NCBI GenBank assembly: GCA_038736355.1
Contig: JAVYML010000003.1
Coordinates: 1 to 64,000, forward strand
Source of the DNA: Candidatus Hadarchaeales archaeon
GTDB lineage: Archaea > Hadarchaeota > Hadarchaeia > Hadarchaeales > WYZ-LMO6
Reading direction: 5' to 3'
Length of the DNA stretch: 64,000 bases
Of the stretch, positions 15,677 to 23,556 are shown piece after piece (the stretch's first letter is position 1; each line of letters opens with the position of its first letter). The notes under the pieces are model-generated. The model was not told the origin of the DNA, did not search any database, and saw only the letters and a list, made by a program, of their open reading frames with translations. The translations under genes were made by a program, and so were the position numbers.

Positions 15677-17242
15677 CTACTCCTCAGGAAGCTTGTAGGG
15701 CATCGTCCCCAGCATGATGGTCTTCCCGTACTGTCCCAGCTTCCTGTCGGCCAAACAGCTGTAGTGGAGGAGGTCCTTCCCCGAACCATCATAGCCCTCC
15801 TCCACCATGATCTCCATCTTCTCCCTCGTGATGTCCAGGGGCCAGACCTGTCCCTTCGACCAGTCTATGGGTGGGAAGTCCTTTGGCTTCAGCCACTCTA
15901 TCGTGGGATCGAAGAGCCACTTCAGCCTCGGCACTTCGTCGTAGGGTGGGACCCTTCCCGTCTTGAAGTCCACACCAGCCTCGGCCTCTAGGAGTTCCTT
16001 GTATTCCTTTGGAAGCAGGGAGGGATCGTTGATGAATTCTCTAAGATTCGCCGGCAGGTAGTTCACACCGGGGGGAAGGGCGGTGAGCATGGCTCTGGGG
16101 GGAGGTATTCCCTCATCGAAAGGCTCAGCAAATTCTTTGTACATTTTCCCTTCCAGGATCAGATCCCTTATTCCGTGGAGGAAGGGAGTTTTCCTCCTAG
16201 GGGTAACTAGCTTGGTCACAGCATCGCATAGAATTCCACCGGGTCCGGTCAAGAAGAGTTCGGCCATTCTCCTCAGCCAGTTTTCCCTGGGGAGATCCTT
16301 CATTTCCTCCAGTTGAGAGGGGAAGGGAAGATAGGTGAAAGGGGAAAAGGGTACACCCCACCTTTCCGCATTGAAGGAAAGCCAAGGATCCCCCCAGAAT
16401 TGGGAAATGGCCCAGAAGTTTTGTTGGGTGCTTGTACCCAAATTTCCGGGAGAGATGGCAACGTAAAGGTCAGCATGTACCCACTTCTGGAACTTTTCCC
16501 ATCTGAGGTCCAGCAGCAAGTCTCGAAGGGGCCTCAACCATTCCGTGGTATTGTAGGGGCATCCCTTGGGTAGCTCCCTCAGTCTCAGCCCCGTGGTGAT
16601 TTCTCTCCTTTCAAGGACATAGGTGGGGTCATCCGGTGCCGATACGAAGTCGCTGGGCTTGGCCAATTTTTCCCTATCCTCCAAGTCGAAGTGTTCGTAG
16701 ATTTCCTTAGTTACTCCCACCAACCAGCACTGGGCGGGCACACCTTCCTCCACATGGTATCCATGGAGAGCTTCAAATTCCCCCGTCCAAAAGTTCGGGT
16801 GGGTGTAGACTACGGTGGTGTGTCTTCCGTAGAGGAGGACGGTGGAGGAGAAGCCCAATTCCAACCTCACCAAGTAGGCAGGGGGTTGTCCGGAGTAACA
16901 GAGCCATTTGGCTTCTATTGATTCTTCTGGACTCACCCTTCCTATCCTTTCACCCATCCTTATGGCATTCAGTTCCCGATAGGACCATTCAATAAGGGTC
17001 TCGTATTCCATCTTATGGCACTCCTGAAGACTGAGGGACTTTCTTTCCCTCAACCAGTTGACTATCCAGGGGTTCACCACCCATCCTTCCGGCAAAAGGT
17101 GCTCGGTACCGGGGGGGTTCAAATCCCTGAAGGCGTTGGCTATTTCCTCCCTTATTTTCAGCTTTTCTCCCATCCTCCGGAGAAAATCTTCGTAAGAAGG
17201 AGGGGAAAGGAGTTTTTTGACCCTCTCGGAGTGAATGCCCAC
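15677..17242 (-). CDS. Unrecognised protein, paralogue B (521 aa)
   Basis: Same unknown family as 12486-13985, here with a clear GTG start (VGIHSERVKKLLSPPSYEDF) and a TATA-like GGATTAAACC about 26 bp upstream. Shared landmarks are NPWIVNWL, LCYSGQPPAYL, HPNFWTGEFE, TTGLRLRELPKG, LSPG-like AISPGNLGTSTQQNFW, and ILCDAVTKLVTPRRKTPFLHG. Conserved Cys, His and Trp residues suggest an enzyme rather than a structural protein, but no known catalytic motif is visible. The 3' 323 bp are identical to paralogue A. It ends two bases from the AcdB-like gene, convergently, and follows the GTP cyclohydrolase III gene on the same strand. Confidence 0.65.
   Translation of the reverse strand: MGIHSERVKKLLSPPSYEDFLRRMGEKLKIREEIANAFRDLNPPGTEHLLPEGWVVNPWIVNWLRERKSLSLQECHKMEYETLIEWSYRELNAIRMGERIGRVSPEESIEAKWLCYSGQPPAYLVRLELGFSSTVLLYGRHTTVVYTHPNFWTGEFEALHGYHVEEGVPAQCWLVGVTKEIYEHFDLEDREKLAKPSDFVSAPDDPTYVLERREITTGLRLRELPKGCPYNTTEWLRPLRDLLLDLRWEKFQKWVHADLYVAISPGNLGTSTQQNFWAISQFWGDPWLSFNAERWGVPFSPFTYLPFPSQLEEMKDLPRENWLRRMAELFLTGPGGILCDAVTKLVTPRRKTPFLHGIRDLILEGKMYKEFAEPFDEGIPPPRAMLTALPPGVNYLPANLREFINDPSLLPKEYKELLEAEAGVDFKTGRVPPYDEVPRLKWLFDPTIEWLKPKDFPPIDWSKGQVWPLDITREKMEIMVEEGYDGSGKDLLHYSCLADRKLGQYGKTIMLGTMPYKLPEE
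15687..16009. repeat. 323-bp exact direct repeat, copy 2
   Basis: Identical to 12496-12818; lies in the 3' end of paralogue B. Outside it the two genes are strongly diverged, so a recent gene-conversion tract is the simplest reading. Confidence 0.95.
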
Positions 17243-17263
17243 AGGAAAAATAGGATGAAAGGG

Positions 17264-17273
17264 GTTTAATCCT
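17264..17273 (-). promoter_or_regulatory. Putative TATA box of paralogue B
   Basis: Minus-strand GGATTAAACC is centred 26 bp before the GTG at 17242, in the 40-bp gap after the GTP cyclohydrolase III gene. It implies a separate, leaderless transcript for paralogue B. Confidence 0.4.
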
Positions 17274-17282
17274 ATCGGATAG

Positions 17283-18038
17283 CTATATTTCGCTCTTGAG
17301 CACGATGGCTTCCTTCACCCTTCCCTGCCTTATCTCATGTAATCCCTCGCTGGCTAGCAGGGCTGCCCTTTCCGCGGTTCTAGCCCTCCCCACTCCTGCT
17401 TTGAGTCCCACTCCCAACTTCCTCTTCACTTTGGAGAAAATGAGGGAAAGGTCCTCCAGCGCCAGACCGTTGGAGGGTGCCATGAAGTTGTCCCCTCCCG
17501 TGTAGAATACGAGACACTTCTTAGGGAGGAGGAGTTCCATCAGGGCAAGATGGGTGCGCTGGATGAGCAGGTGAGTATCGTAAATGGGCTCGGTGTCGGT
17601 GAGGCGAGTGGAGTGGTTGAGGTCCAAGTGTGCTATCTGGACCACTCCCTTTTCAGGGGACTCAAGTGTTTCACCCGCTACCTTTCCCTTCCTCTCTCCG
17701 GAGCGGCTGCTCCCCAGCCCCTGTAAGAACTTGCTGGCCCTGCACTGGGCGTCATAGGGGGTCTCGGCTACCCCTACCCCCATGCTCACGGTTACTGGAA
17801 ACTTCCGGTTGATCCTCTCCACTATCTTGCGGTGCTCTTGGAGGGAGATGCCGTTGGAAATGGCTAAGAGGTTATCCTGCCTTGCCTGGAACACCAAACC
17901 CTTTCTTTTCTTGAATTCCCTTTCCAGTGAGGAGAAGATCTCAGCCTGTAATACCTGCAGTTCCGCCTCCGGATGGGGCTTGGGTGTAACCGTCCAGGGT
18001 CCGTAGTTATCCAGCTGGATTAGGGTGAGCTGGAGCAT
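17283..18038 (-). CDS. gch3: GTP cyclohydrolase III
   Basis: 251 aa. It begins LQLTLIQLDNYGPWTVTP and carries two similar halves, each with a ferredoxin-like/palm-type segment: LVFQARQDNLLAISNGI with SMGVGVAETPYDAQ, and CLVFYTGGDNFMAPSNGL with GLKAGVGRARTAERAA. This is the pattern of archaeal GTP cyclohydrolase III (MJ0145 type), which turns GTP into a formamidopyrimidine product used for F420/riboflavin-type precursors. Length matches the family. The ATG stands opposite the tRNA methylthiotransferase gene, with about 90 bp between them holding both promoters. The assignment is firm; the downstream user of the product is not in this window. Confidence 0.9.
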   Translation of the reverse strand: MLQLTLIQLDNYGPWTVTPKPHPEAELQVLQAEIFSSLEREFKKRKGLVFQARQDNLLAISNGISLQEHRKIVERINRKFPVTVSMGVGVAETPYDAQCRASKFLQGLGSSRSGERKGKVAGETLESPEKGVVQIAHLDLNHSTRLTDTEPIYDTHLLIQRTHLALMELLLPKKCLVFYTGGDNFMAPSNGLALEDLSLIFSKVKRKLGVGLKAGVGRARTAERAALLASEGLHEIRQGRVKEAIVLKSEI

Positions 18039-18129
18039 CCTTTTACTCTTTCACGGGCTTTTTTATCGTTTTGGGAGTTCCTTTGGGTAGTCAGGGAAGA
18101 TTTTACCCACGATCCTCTTATCTTTTTTG

Positions 18130-19401
18130 ATGAGGGTCTATCTGGAGACCTACGGCTGCACGGCCAACAGGGGAGATGGGGAAATTTTGGCAGGTCTCCT
18201 GAAGGAGGCAGGACACGAGGTAGTGGAGGGATGGGAAGGGGCGGAAGTCCTCCTCCTGAATACTTGTGTGGTCAAGGGGGAGACCAAGAAAAGGATGTTG
18301 CGAAGGATGGAGGAGTTCGCCAAAACGGGAAAACCCGTAGTGGTGGCAGGCTGTCTCCCCCTCGTGGATCTTCCCTCCGTCATGGAAAGGCATCCGGCAT
18401 CCGTCATCTCCTGTCGCTCCCTTCTCTGCGTGGTGGAGGCTGTGGAGAGGGCGGCGAGGGGGGAAAGGGGAGTACTCCTCCTCGATGGGAAGCCCCCTGA
18501 GAAACCCGATCTTCCCAAGCTTCGCTCCAGTCCCGTGAGTGCCATCGTGCAGATAGGAGAAGGCTGTCTTTCTTCCTGTACCTTCTGCTCGGTGAGGCTG
18601 GCGAGGGGAAGGCTGAGGAGTTTTCCTCCGGAGAAACTCGTGGAGGAAGTAAGAGAGGCGGTGGGAAAGGGATACAGGGAGATCCTCCTCACCTCCCAAG
18701 ACAACGCGGCCTATGGGAGGGAAAGGGGATGGGATTTGCCCTCCCTTCTCGGAGAGATAGTGAGGGTGGAAGGGAAGTTCAAGGTTAGGGTGGGTATGAT
18801 GAATCCCGAAAACGTCAAGACCATCCTTCCAAAACTGGTGGAAGTCTACCGTAATGAGAAGGTCTACCGCTTCCTCCATCTCCCCCTCCAGTCAGGTGAC
18901 AATAGGGTATTGAGGATGATGGGAAGGAGGTATACCGTGGAAGAGTTTTTGGAAGAAGTGAAGGCTTTCAGGGAAGAGTTCCCTGACCTCTGTTTGGTAA
19001 CGGACGTGATAGTGGGCTTCCCTACCGAGACGGAAGAGGAATTCCGTCGGACGATAAAGGTGCTGGAGGAACTCAAGCCCGATAGGGTGAACCTCTCCCG
19101 CTTCTCCCCCATGCCCGGCACCCCTGCTTCCCGTCTTCCCCCCCTGCCAGGAAGGGAGGTGGCGAGGAGGTCAAGGATCCTCAGTTCCCTTTGTCTCTCC
19201 CTTTCCTTGGAGGCGAACAGGAAGTACGTGGGGTGGGAAGGTGAAGCCCTCATCACGGAGGAAGGATGGAAAGGCGGATGGGTGGCTAGGCTTCCCAACT
19301 ACAAACTCGCGGTCCTTTCCGAAGGAAAGCCTGGAGAATTCGTGAGGATCAGGATAAGGGAGGCCAAACCCACTTATTTGCTGGCGGAGAGGATAGGGTG
19401 A
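18130..19401 (+). CDS. tRNA t6A37 methylthiotransferase (e-MtaB/CDKAL1 type)
   Basis: 423 aa radical SAM enzyme. The N-terminal UPF0004 domain starts VYLETYGCTANRGDGEI and has further cysteines for the second cluster (LNTCVVKGET, VAGCLP). The radical SAM motif is CLSSCTFC, followed by the usual core (DVIVGFPTETEEEF), and a TRAM-like C-terminal domain (ALITEEGWKGGWVARL). It adds a methylthio group to threonylcarbamoyladenosine at position 37 of ANN-decoding tRNAs. I use the ATG (MRVYLETYGC) rather than the TTG one codon before. The end overlaps the GTG/ATG of thiDN, so the two are translationally coupled. Confidence 0.9.
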   Translation: MRVYLETYGCTANRGDGEILAGLLKEAGHEVVEGWEGAEVLLLNTCVVKGETKKRMLRRMEEFAKTGKPVVVAGCLPLVDLPSVMERHPASVISCRSLLCVVEAVERAARGERGVLLLDGKPPEKPDLPKLRSSPVSAIVQIGEGCLSSCTFCSVRLARGRLRSFPPEKLVEEVREAVGKGYREILLTSQDNAAYGRERGWDLPSLLGEIVRVEGKFKVRVGMMNPENVKTILPKLVEVYRNEKVYRFLHLPLQSGDNRVLRMMGRRYTVEEFLEEVKAFREEFPDLCLVTDVIVGFPTETEEEFRRTIKVLEELKPDRVNLSRFSPMPGTPASRLPPLPGREVARRSRILSSLCLSLSLEANRKYVGWEGEALITEEGWKGGWVARLPNYKLAVLSEGKPGEFVRIRIREAKPTYLLAERIG

Positions 19402-20729
19402 TGAAGCCTCCATGTGCCTTGACGATAGCGGGCTCGGATTCGAGCGGTGGGGCTGGAATCCAGGCGGATTTGGCCACCTTTAGGGCCTTGGGAGTGCATG
19501 GGGCCTGTGTCCTCACCTCCCTCACCGCCCAGAACACCGAGGGGGTCAGGGAAATCATGGAGGTCCCCCCCAAGTTCGTGGAAAAGCAGCTGGAGACCGT
19601 GTTGGAGGATCTGTCGATCGAATGGGGAAAGACGGGCATGATCCATACGGAGGAGGTGAGGGAGGTAGTACTGGCTGCGGTGAAGAAGTATCGACTGAAG
19701 CTCGTGGTAGATCCGGTGAGAAGGGCTTCCACGGGGGCGGAGCTGGCGAAGGGGAGGATGGAGGACCTCATAGGGGAGGCGGAGGTGGTGACCCCCAACC
19801 TTTCCGAAGCGGAAGAGCTCTCGGGTATGAGGATAAGTTCCTTGGAGGAGATGAAGAGGGCGGCCAGGAAGATAAGTGAGCTGGGGCCCCGTGCCGTTTT
19901 GCTCAAGGGGGGGCATCTGGAGGGTAAAAAGGTCTTCGACGTCTTCTACAGTGAAGGGGAGACGAGGATCTTCGAGGCTCCCCGTTTACCCTTTTCCTTT
20001 CACGGAACGGGCTGCATCCTTTCAGCCTCCCTCACCGCCCTACTGGCGAAGGGAAAAGAAATGGGAGAAGCAGTGGAGGAAGCCATAGGTTTCTTGAGGG
20101 GTTTGCTGGAAAAGGGAAGAAAGGTAGGAAGAGGAAACCTCCTCGTCCTGGACCCTGTCCTTCCGCTAAGGGAGGAGGCCGGGAAATGGAGGGCTACCGA
20201 GGAGGTATGGAAGGCGGCTCAACTCCTTTGTTCGGAGCCAAGCTTCGCTTCCCTTCTCCCCGAGGTGGGTACCAACGTGGTGATGGTTCCAGAGGGAGCC
20301 AGAGGGATTTCCGACGTAATAGGTCTTTCCGGTAGGATCGTAAAGGTGGAAGGAAAGCCGTATCTCACGGGCTTCCCCAGGCCAGGGGGTTCGGAGCATG
20401 TGGCCAGGCTGGTGCTCACCGCCAGTTCCTTTGATCCCTCCCTTCGGGCGGGTTTGAACCTCCGCTTTTCTCCCGTCCTTTTAAGGGCCTGTAGGAAGCT
20501 GGGATTGGAGGTGGGGGAGTTCAGGAGGGAGGAGGAACCGAAGGGGGTGAAGACGATGGAGTGGGCCATTAAATACGTGGTGAAAAAGAAAGGTAGGGTG
20601 CCCAAGGTGATCGTGGATAGGGGTGGAAAGGGAAAGGAGGCCATGATCAGACTCCTGGGCAAGACACCCATGGAAGTGGTCGAGCTGACCCTGCGTTTGT
20701 TGAAGGAGGTGGGAGAACGGGAAGGGTGA
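19401..20729 (+). CDS. thiDN: Bifunctional HMP/HMP-P kinase and thiamine-phosphate synthase (ThiD-ThiN)
   Basis: 442 aa. Residues 1 to about 250 are a ribokinase-like ThiD domain with AGSDSSGGAGIQADL, VVDPVRRASTG and the anion-hole segment SFHGTGCILSA. Residues about 265-440 are a ThiN domain (SLLPEVGTNVVMVPEGARGISDV, GIDV-type NLRFSPVLL, KVIVDRGGKGKEAMI), the archaeal substitute for ThiE. The protein phosphorylates hydroxymethylpyrimidine and joins it to the thiazole phosphate. The ATG at 19401 shares its A with the end of the preceding stop, and its own stop overlaps the S17e start. The catalytic Cys of some ThiD proteins is not needed for this call. Highly confident. Confidence 0.92.
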   Translation: MKPPCALTIAGSDSSGGAGIQADLATFRALGVHGACVLTSLTAQNTEGVREIMEVPPKFVEKQLETVLEDLSIEWGKTGMIHTEEVREVVLAAVKKYRLKLVVDPVRRASTGAELAKGRMEDLIGEAEVVTPNLSEAEELSGMRISSLEEMKRAARKISELGPRAVLLKGGHLEGKKVFDVFYSEGETRIFEAPRLPFSFHGTGCILSASLTALLAKGKEMGEAVEEAIGFLRGLLEKGRKVGRGNLLVLDPVLPLREEAGKWRATEEVWKAAQLLCSEPSFASLLPEVGTNVVMVPEGARGISDVIGLSGRIVKVEGKPYLTGFPRPGGSEHVARLVLTASSFDPSLRAGLNLRFSPVLLRACRKLGLEVGEFRREEEPKGVKTMEWAIKYVVKKKGRVPKVIVDRGGKGKEAMIRLLGKTPMEVVELTLRLLKEVGEREG

Positions 20730-20911
20730 GACAGGTTTATGTGAAGAGGGCCGCCAGACAGCTCCTCGAGCTCTACCCAGATCGCTTCACCACGGACTTC
20801 CTCCATAACAGGAAAGTTCTGGATGAGCTTTTGGAGGTGGAAAGCAAACCCCTGAAGAACCGCATAGCTGGCTATCTCACCTCCCTGATGAAACAGAAAG
20901 CCATGAGTTAA
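20726..20911 (+). CDS. rps17e: 30S ribosomal protein S17e
   Basis: 61 aa, typical for this small archaeal/eukaryotic protein. The sequence VKRAARQLLELYPDRFTTDF followed by NRIAGYLTSLMKQK is the family signature. It starts at GTG, overlapping the thiDN stop by four bases (GTGA), so it is coupled to thiDN. It binds the 30S subunit head. It faces the 3' end of the 23S gene, only about 25 bp away and convergent. Confidence 0.92.
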   Translation: MRQVYVKRAARQLLELYPDRFTTDFLHNRKVLDELLEVESKPLKNRIAGYLTSLMKQKAMS

Positions 20912-20920
20912 AAATAGGCA

Positions 20921-20935
20921 CAGGCACAGGTCCGG
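20921..20935. repeat. 23S rRNA processing stem, 3' arm
   Basis: CAGGCACAGGTCCGG is perfectly complementary to 25613-25627, which flanks the other end of the 23S gene. The 15-bp helix would bring both ends together for excision of pre-23S rRNA. Confidence 0.85.
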
Positions 20936-21253
20936 AGATCGAGAGGGGTTCGGGCGATTAGTGCCGGTGGGCTGAGCATCTCGCCCTTTCGGGCTCGATG
21001 CGTACACCCCCGGTCTATCAACGGGGTCTTCTAGCCCCAGCCCTTCGCCTTCCGCCCCTTTCGGAGCGGAAGGACACGGTGCCTGTTTTCGGGGGCCGCT
21101 TCGGCCTTAGATGCTTTCAGGCCTTATCGGCTGGCGCGTGGCTACCCGGCGATGCCCTGTCGGACAACCGGTACACTAGAGGCGCCGGCGTCCCGTTCCT
21201 CTCGTACTAGGGACACCTTCCCCTCAGGCACCGGGCACCCCCGAAAGATAGCA

Positions 21254-21295
<42 letters not shown>

Positions 21296-21362
21296 TTTTG
21301 ATGGGCGAACAACCCCACCCTTGGCCGCTTATGCACGGCCAGGATAGGAAGAACCGACATCG

Positions 21363-22137
21363 CAGAGCTTTGGCTCCGGACTATTTCTCCACCCCGCTCT
21401 TCGCGGGGGCCGGCGTATGTCAGAACGCACCGTGCGTTCTGACTCATCTGCCTTTCGGCATCAGTCTCTACGGGGTGGGAAGCTTGTACTCGAACTCAGG
21501 CAGGATATAGGGTTTGACCAACTCTAGAAATCTCCGGTTGTGTCTTTTCAGCAGGCGCAGTCTGTGATACTCGCCATCCCTGTTCAGGTTGAAAATCAGG
21601 TGGAACTTTCGAAGTGCCTTGATCAGGCGAAACTGTTCTTCCACGCTGAACGCTTGGGTGTTGAGGTAGATCGCGTTCTTCGACTTGCTGCCATCGTCCA
21701 TGAACCAGACCGCCAAGGCGAACGGCGTCAGCATCTTTCCTATTCGTTCTGGTACAGTTTTCCTCTCGTTTCTGTAGAAGTCCCTGTAGAGCTCGTCCAG
21801 CTCTGGATGGGTTTTGGTGACCAGCTTATAGTATTCCCTTTCGTTCCTGTGATGGTAGATCTTCGGACAGGCCAGTTCTCCCAGGATCCTGTGTTTCCAC
21901 TCCACGTAGAACTTGCGCTTGGGACTCTGCGAGAACTCGAAGACCACCTTTTTTCCGTGCTTCCGCAGGTGTCCGTCCCCCAGCAGTGAACCTATCAGGA
22001 GTTCCCTCTGGATCTCCGTGAGTTCCATCTTCCCACTTCCCTCGGAGTTACTCCCCTTATTTTTTACCCGCGAGGGGAGCTCCTCCGATATTAGCCGGTG
22101 CTTTGGACGGCATTGCTGCCGCCATACCCCAAAGTTG
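21363..22137 (-). other. Archaeal bulge-helix-bulge intron 1 in 23S rRNA (775 nt)
   Basis: The conserved rRNA stretch GCTACCT...CGATGTCGG is split here, between positions equal to E. coli 2500 and 2501 (one base either way is ambiguous). In RNA sense the intron begins CAACTTTGGGG and ends CCAAAGCTCTG; CTTTGG and CCAAAG can pair next to the splice sites, as expected for a bulge-helix-bulge substrate of the tRNA splicing endonuclease. The intron holds a LAGLIDADG gene. Boundaries are deduced from rRNA conservation, not from cDNA. Confidence 0.85.
21468..22028 (-). CDS. LAGLIDADG homing endonuclease in 23S intron 1
   Basis: 186 aa from the ATG at 22028 (MELTEIQRELLIGSLLGDG). The two LAGLIDADG helices are LIGSLLGDGHL near residue 16 and AVWFMDDGSKS near residue 100, each with the metal-binding acidic residue, so the enzyme looks intact and of the two-motif monomeric type. 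Its stop lies inside the intron. The open frame runs further upstream through the intron start into rRNA, which is an accident of GC-rich rRNA; the chosen ATG gives the normal distance to motif 1. It should cut intronless 23S alleles at the insertion site and drive spread of the intron. Confidence 0.88.
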   Translation of the reverse strand: MELTEIQRELLIGSLLGDGHLRKHGKKVVFEFSQSPKRKFYVEWKHRILGELACPKIYHHRNEREYYKLVTKTHPELDELYRDFYRNERKTVPERIGKMLTPFALAVWFMDDGSKSKNAIYLNTQAFSVEEQFRLIKALRKFHLIFNLNRDGEYHRLRLLKRHNRRFLELVKPYILPEFEYKLPTP

Positions 22138-22657
22138 AGGTAGCAAACCGCGGGGTCGATATGGACTCTCGCCCGCGACCACTCTGTTATCCCCGGGGTA
22201 CCTTTTCTGTCATCCGGAGCCCTCACCAAGAGGGACATCCGGGTTCGCTAGGCCCGGCTTTCGCCCCTGCGCGCCTTGGTAGTGAGCGCGCAGTCAGGCC
22301 GGCTTTTGGCCTTGTCCTTGGCGGCGGAGTTCTGACCCGCCTAAGCCGACCTTTGGACCCCCTCGATATCTTTTCGAGGGGCTGCCGCCCCAGCGAAACT
22401 GCCCACCTGCCGTTGTCCCCCTGACGGGGTTAGGGGCACGGTTAGGAGTGGGCGGTGTTACATCGGCGCCTCCGCCGGACCCGAAGATCCGGCTTCCACG
22501 GCTCCCGCCTACCCTCTGCACCCGCAACCGCGTCCCAGCGACAGGCTGCAGTAAAGGTCCACGGGGTCTTCGTTTCCCTTCGGGGGACCCCGGCATGTTC
22601 GCCGGCAAGCGGGTTCACCGGGTTGCAGGCCGGGACAGTGGGGGGCTCGTTGATTCC

Positions 22658-22689
<32 letters not shown>

Positions 22690-22694
22690 TTACG

Positions 22695-23396
22695 CTACCT
22701 TAAGCTCCCTTCCTCACATGTCGGAAGGTGGACCATATCATCGCCCTCCTCGGGCGCCTGGCGTATGGTCTCTGAGGATCCCCCTTCAACGAGCCTTTCC
22801 AGTTTTTCCCTCTTTTCGGGATGTCTGAATCCTATGGCATCCCTGAACTTTTTCACTCTCTCCAAGCCTTTTATGACCAGCGAGAACTGCGGATTTTTCC
22901 CCCATGCCCTCGGTTTTTTGACGGAAATCGCACTTTCAATCCCTGCTTCCAGAAGAATTCCATGTAGCTGTCCGATGAGAGGCCTGGCGATCATGTCGAT
23001 CCCGACATATGGATAGCTGTAGGTTTTTCCCCCATGCTTTTGTTTGTCGACTCCACAGTAGCCTTCTGCATCGAAGAGCCCCCTTGCCACCTCCAGCCTT
23101 GAGACTTTGTCCTCCGTGAAAGTCTTCGGAATTCTGAGGGTGGTGAGTTTCCTTCCCTTCGGGTACCCGATTTTCACGAAGAACTTATGGATATCCTTGC
23201 GGTTGGTACTGACTATCCAACAGTTCGGCGAACCCCTGTTCACCCTCGGCTTGAAGTTGAAGATCCTTTCGACGGTCTTTGCGATGCTTTCCGCAAATTC
23301 CCTGTTCTTATCCCTGCAAAACACCGTGTACGAATTTCCATAGACACCTCCGTCACCGAGCATTACACCAACGAGGTAAGCTAGGGACTCTGTCAT
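22695..23396 (-). CDS. LAGLIDADG homing endonuclease in 23S intron 2, stop codon in the 3' exon
   Basis: 233 aa from the ATG at 23396 (MTESLAYLVGVMLGDGGVYG). Motif 1 is YLVGVMLGDGG near residue 8 and motif 2 is VARGLFDAEGYCGVD near residue 105, both intact. The frame has no stop in the intron: it reads AGC-TTA-AGG across the 3' splice site and ends at the TAG inside the exon sequence GGTAGCG. The same frame is open over the whole intron and the exon before it. An ATG at 23528 is a possible earlier start. So this protein has one C-terminus from unspliced RNA and none from a circular intron (see findings). Confidence 0.88.
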   Translation of the reverse strand: MTESLAYLVGVMLGDGGVYGNSYTVFCRDKNREFAESIAKTVERIFNFKPRVNRGSPNCWIVSTNRKDIHKFFVKIGYPKGRKLTTLRIPKTFTEDKVSRLEVARGLFDAEGYCGVDKQKHGGKTYSYPYVGIDMIARPLIGQLHGILLEAGIESAISVKKPRAWGKNPQFSLVIKGLERVKKFRDAIGFRHPEKREKLERLVEGGSSETIRQAPEEGDDMVHLPTCEEGSLR

Positions 23397-23556
23397 CACT
23401 GTCGATTTAAGAGGGACTCTGTTATTTCGTTTCCGGCCCTCTGGGGTTTCCTGCGGGTCGACCTCATCGGAGATGGACTTTGTTACCCTTTTTCGGGTAG
23501 CCCATCTCCCCTCACGTCTTCCCCGCATACAGCCAGGTTTTACAACCCCCTTCTCG
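22705..23556 (-). other. Archaeal bulge-helix-bulge intron 2 in 23S rRNA (852 nt)
   Basis: The conserved GGTAACTATAACCCT / CTTAAGGTAGCG sequence is interrupted, at about E. coli 1923-1924, just after helix 69. That is the region where the algal intron with I-CeuI also sits. In RNA sense the intron begins CGAGAAGGGGG and ends GAAGGGAG, giving short complementary arms at the junction. The boundary can slide one base because both sides carry C. Assumed exon length equals that of E. coli; under this assumption the intron is 852 nt, exactly 284 codons. Confidence 0.85.

Noticed and set aside
22028-22238. Longer version of the intron 1 endonuclease starting at 22238
   Set aside because: The extra N-terminus is encoded by rRNA exon and intron border and is not homologous; the ATG at 22028 gives a normal enzyme.
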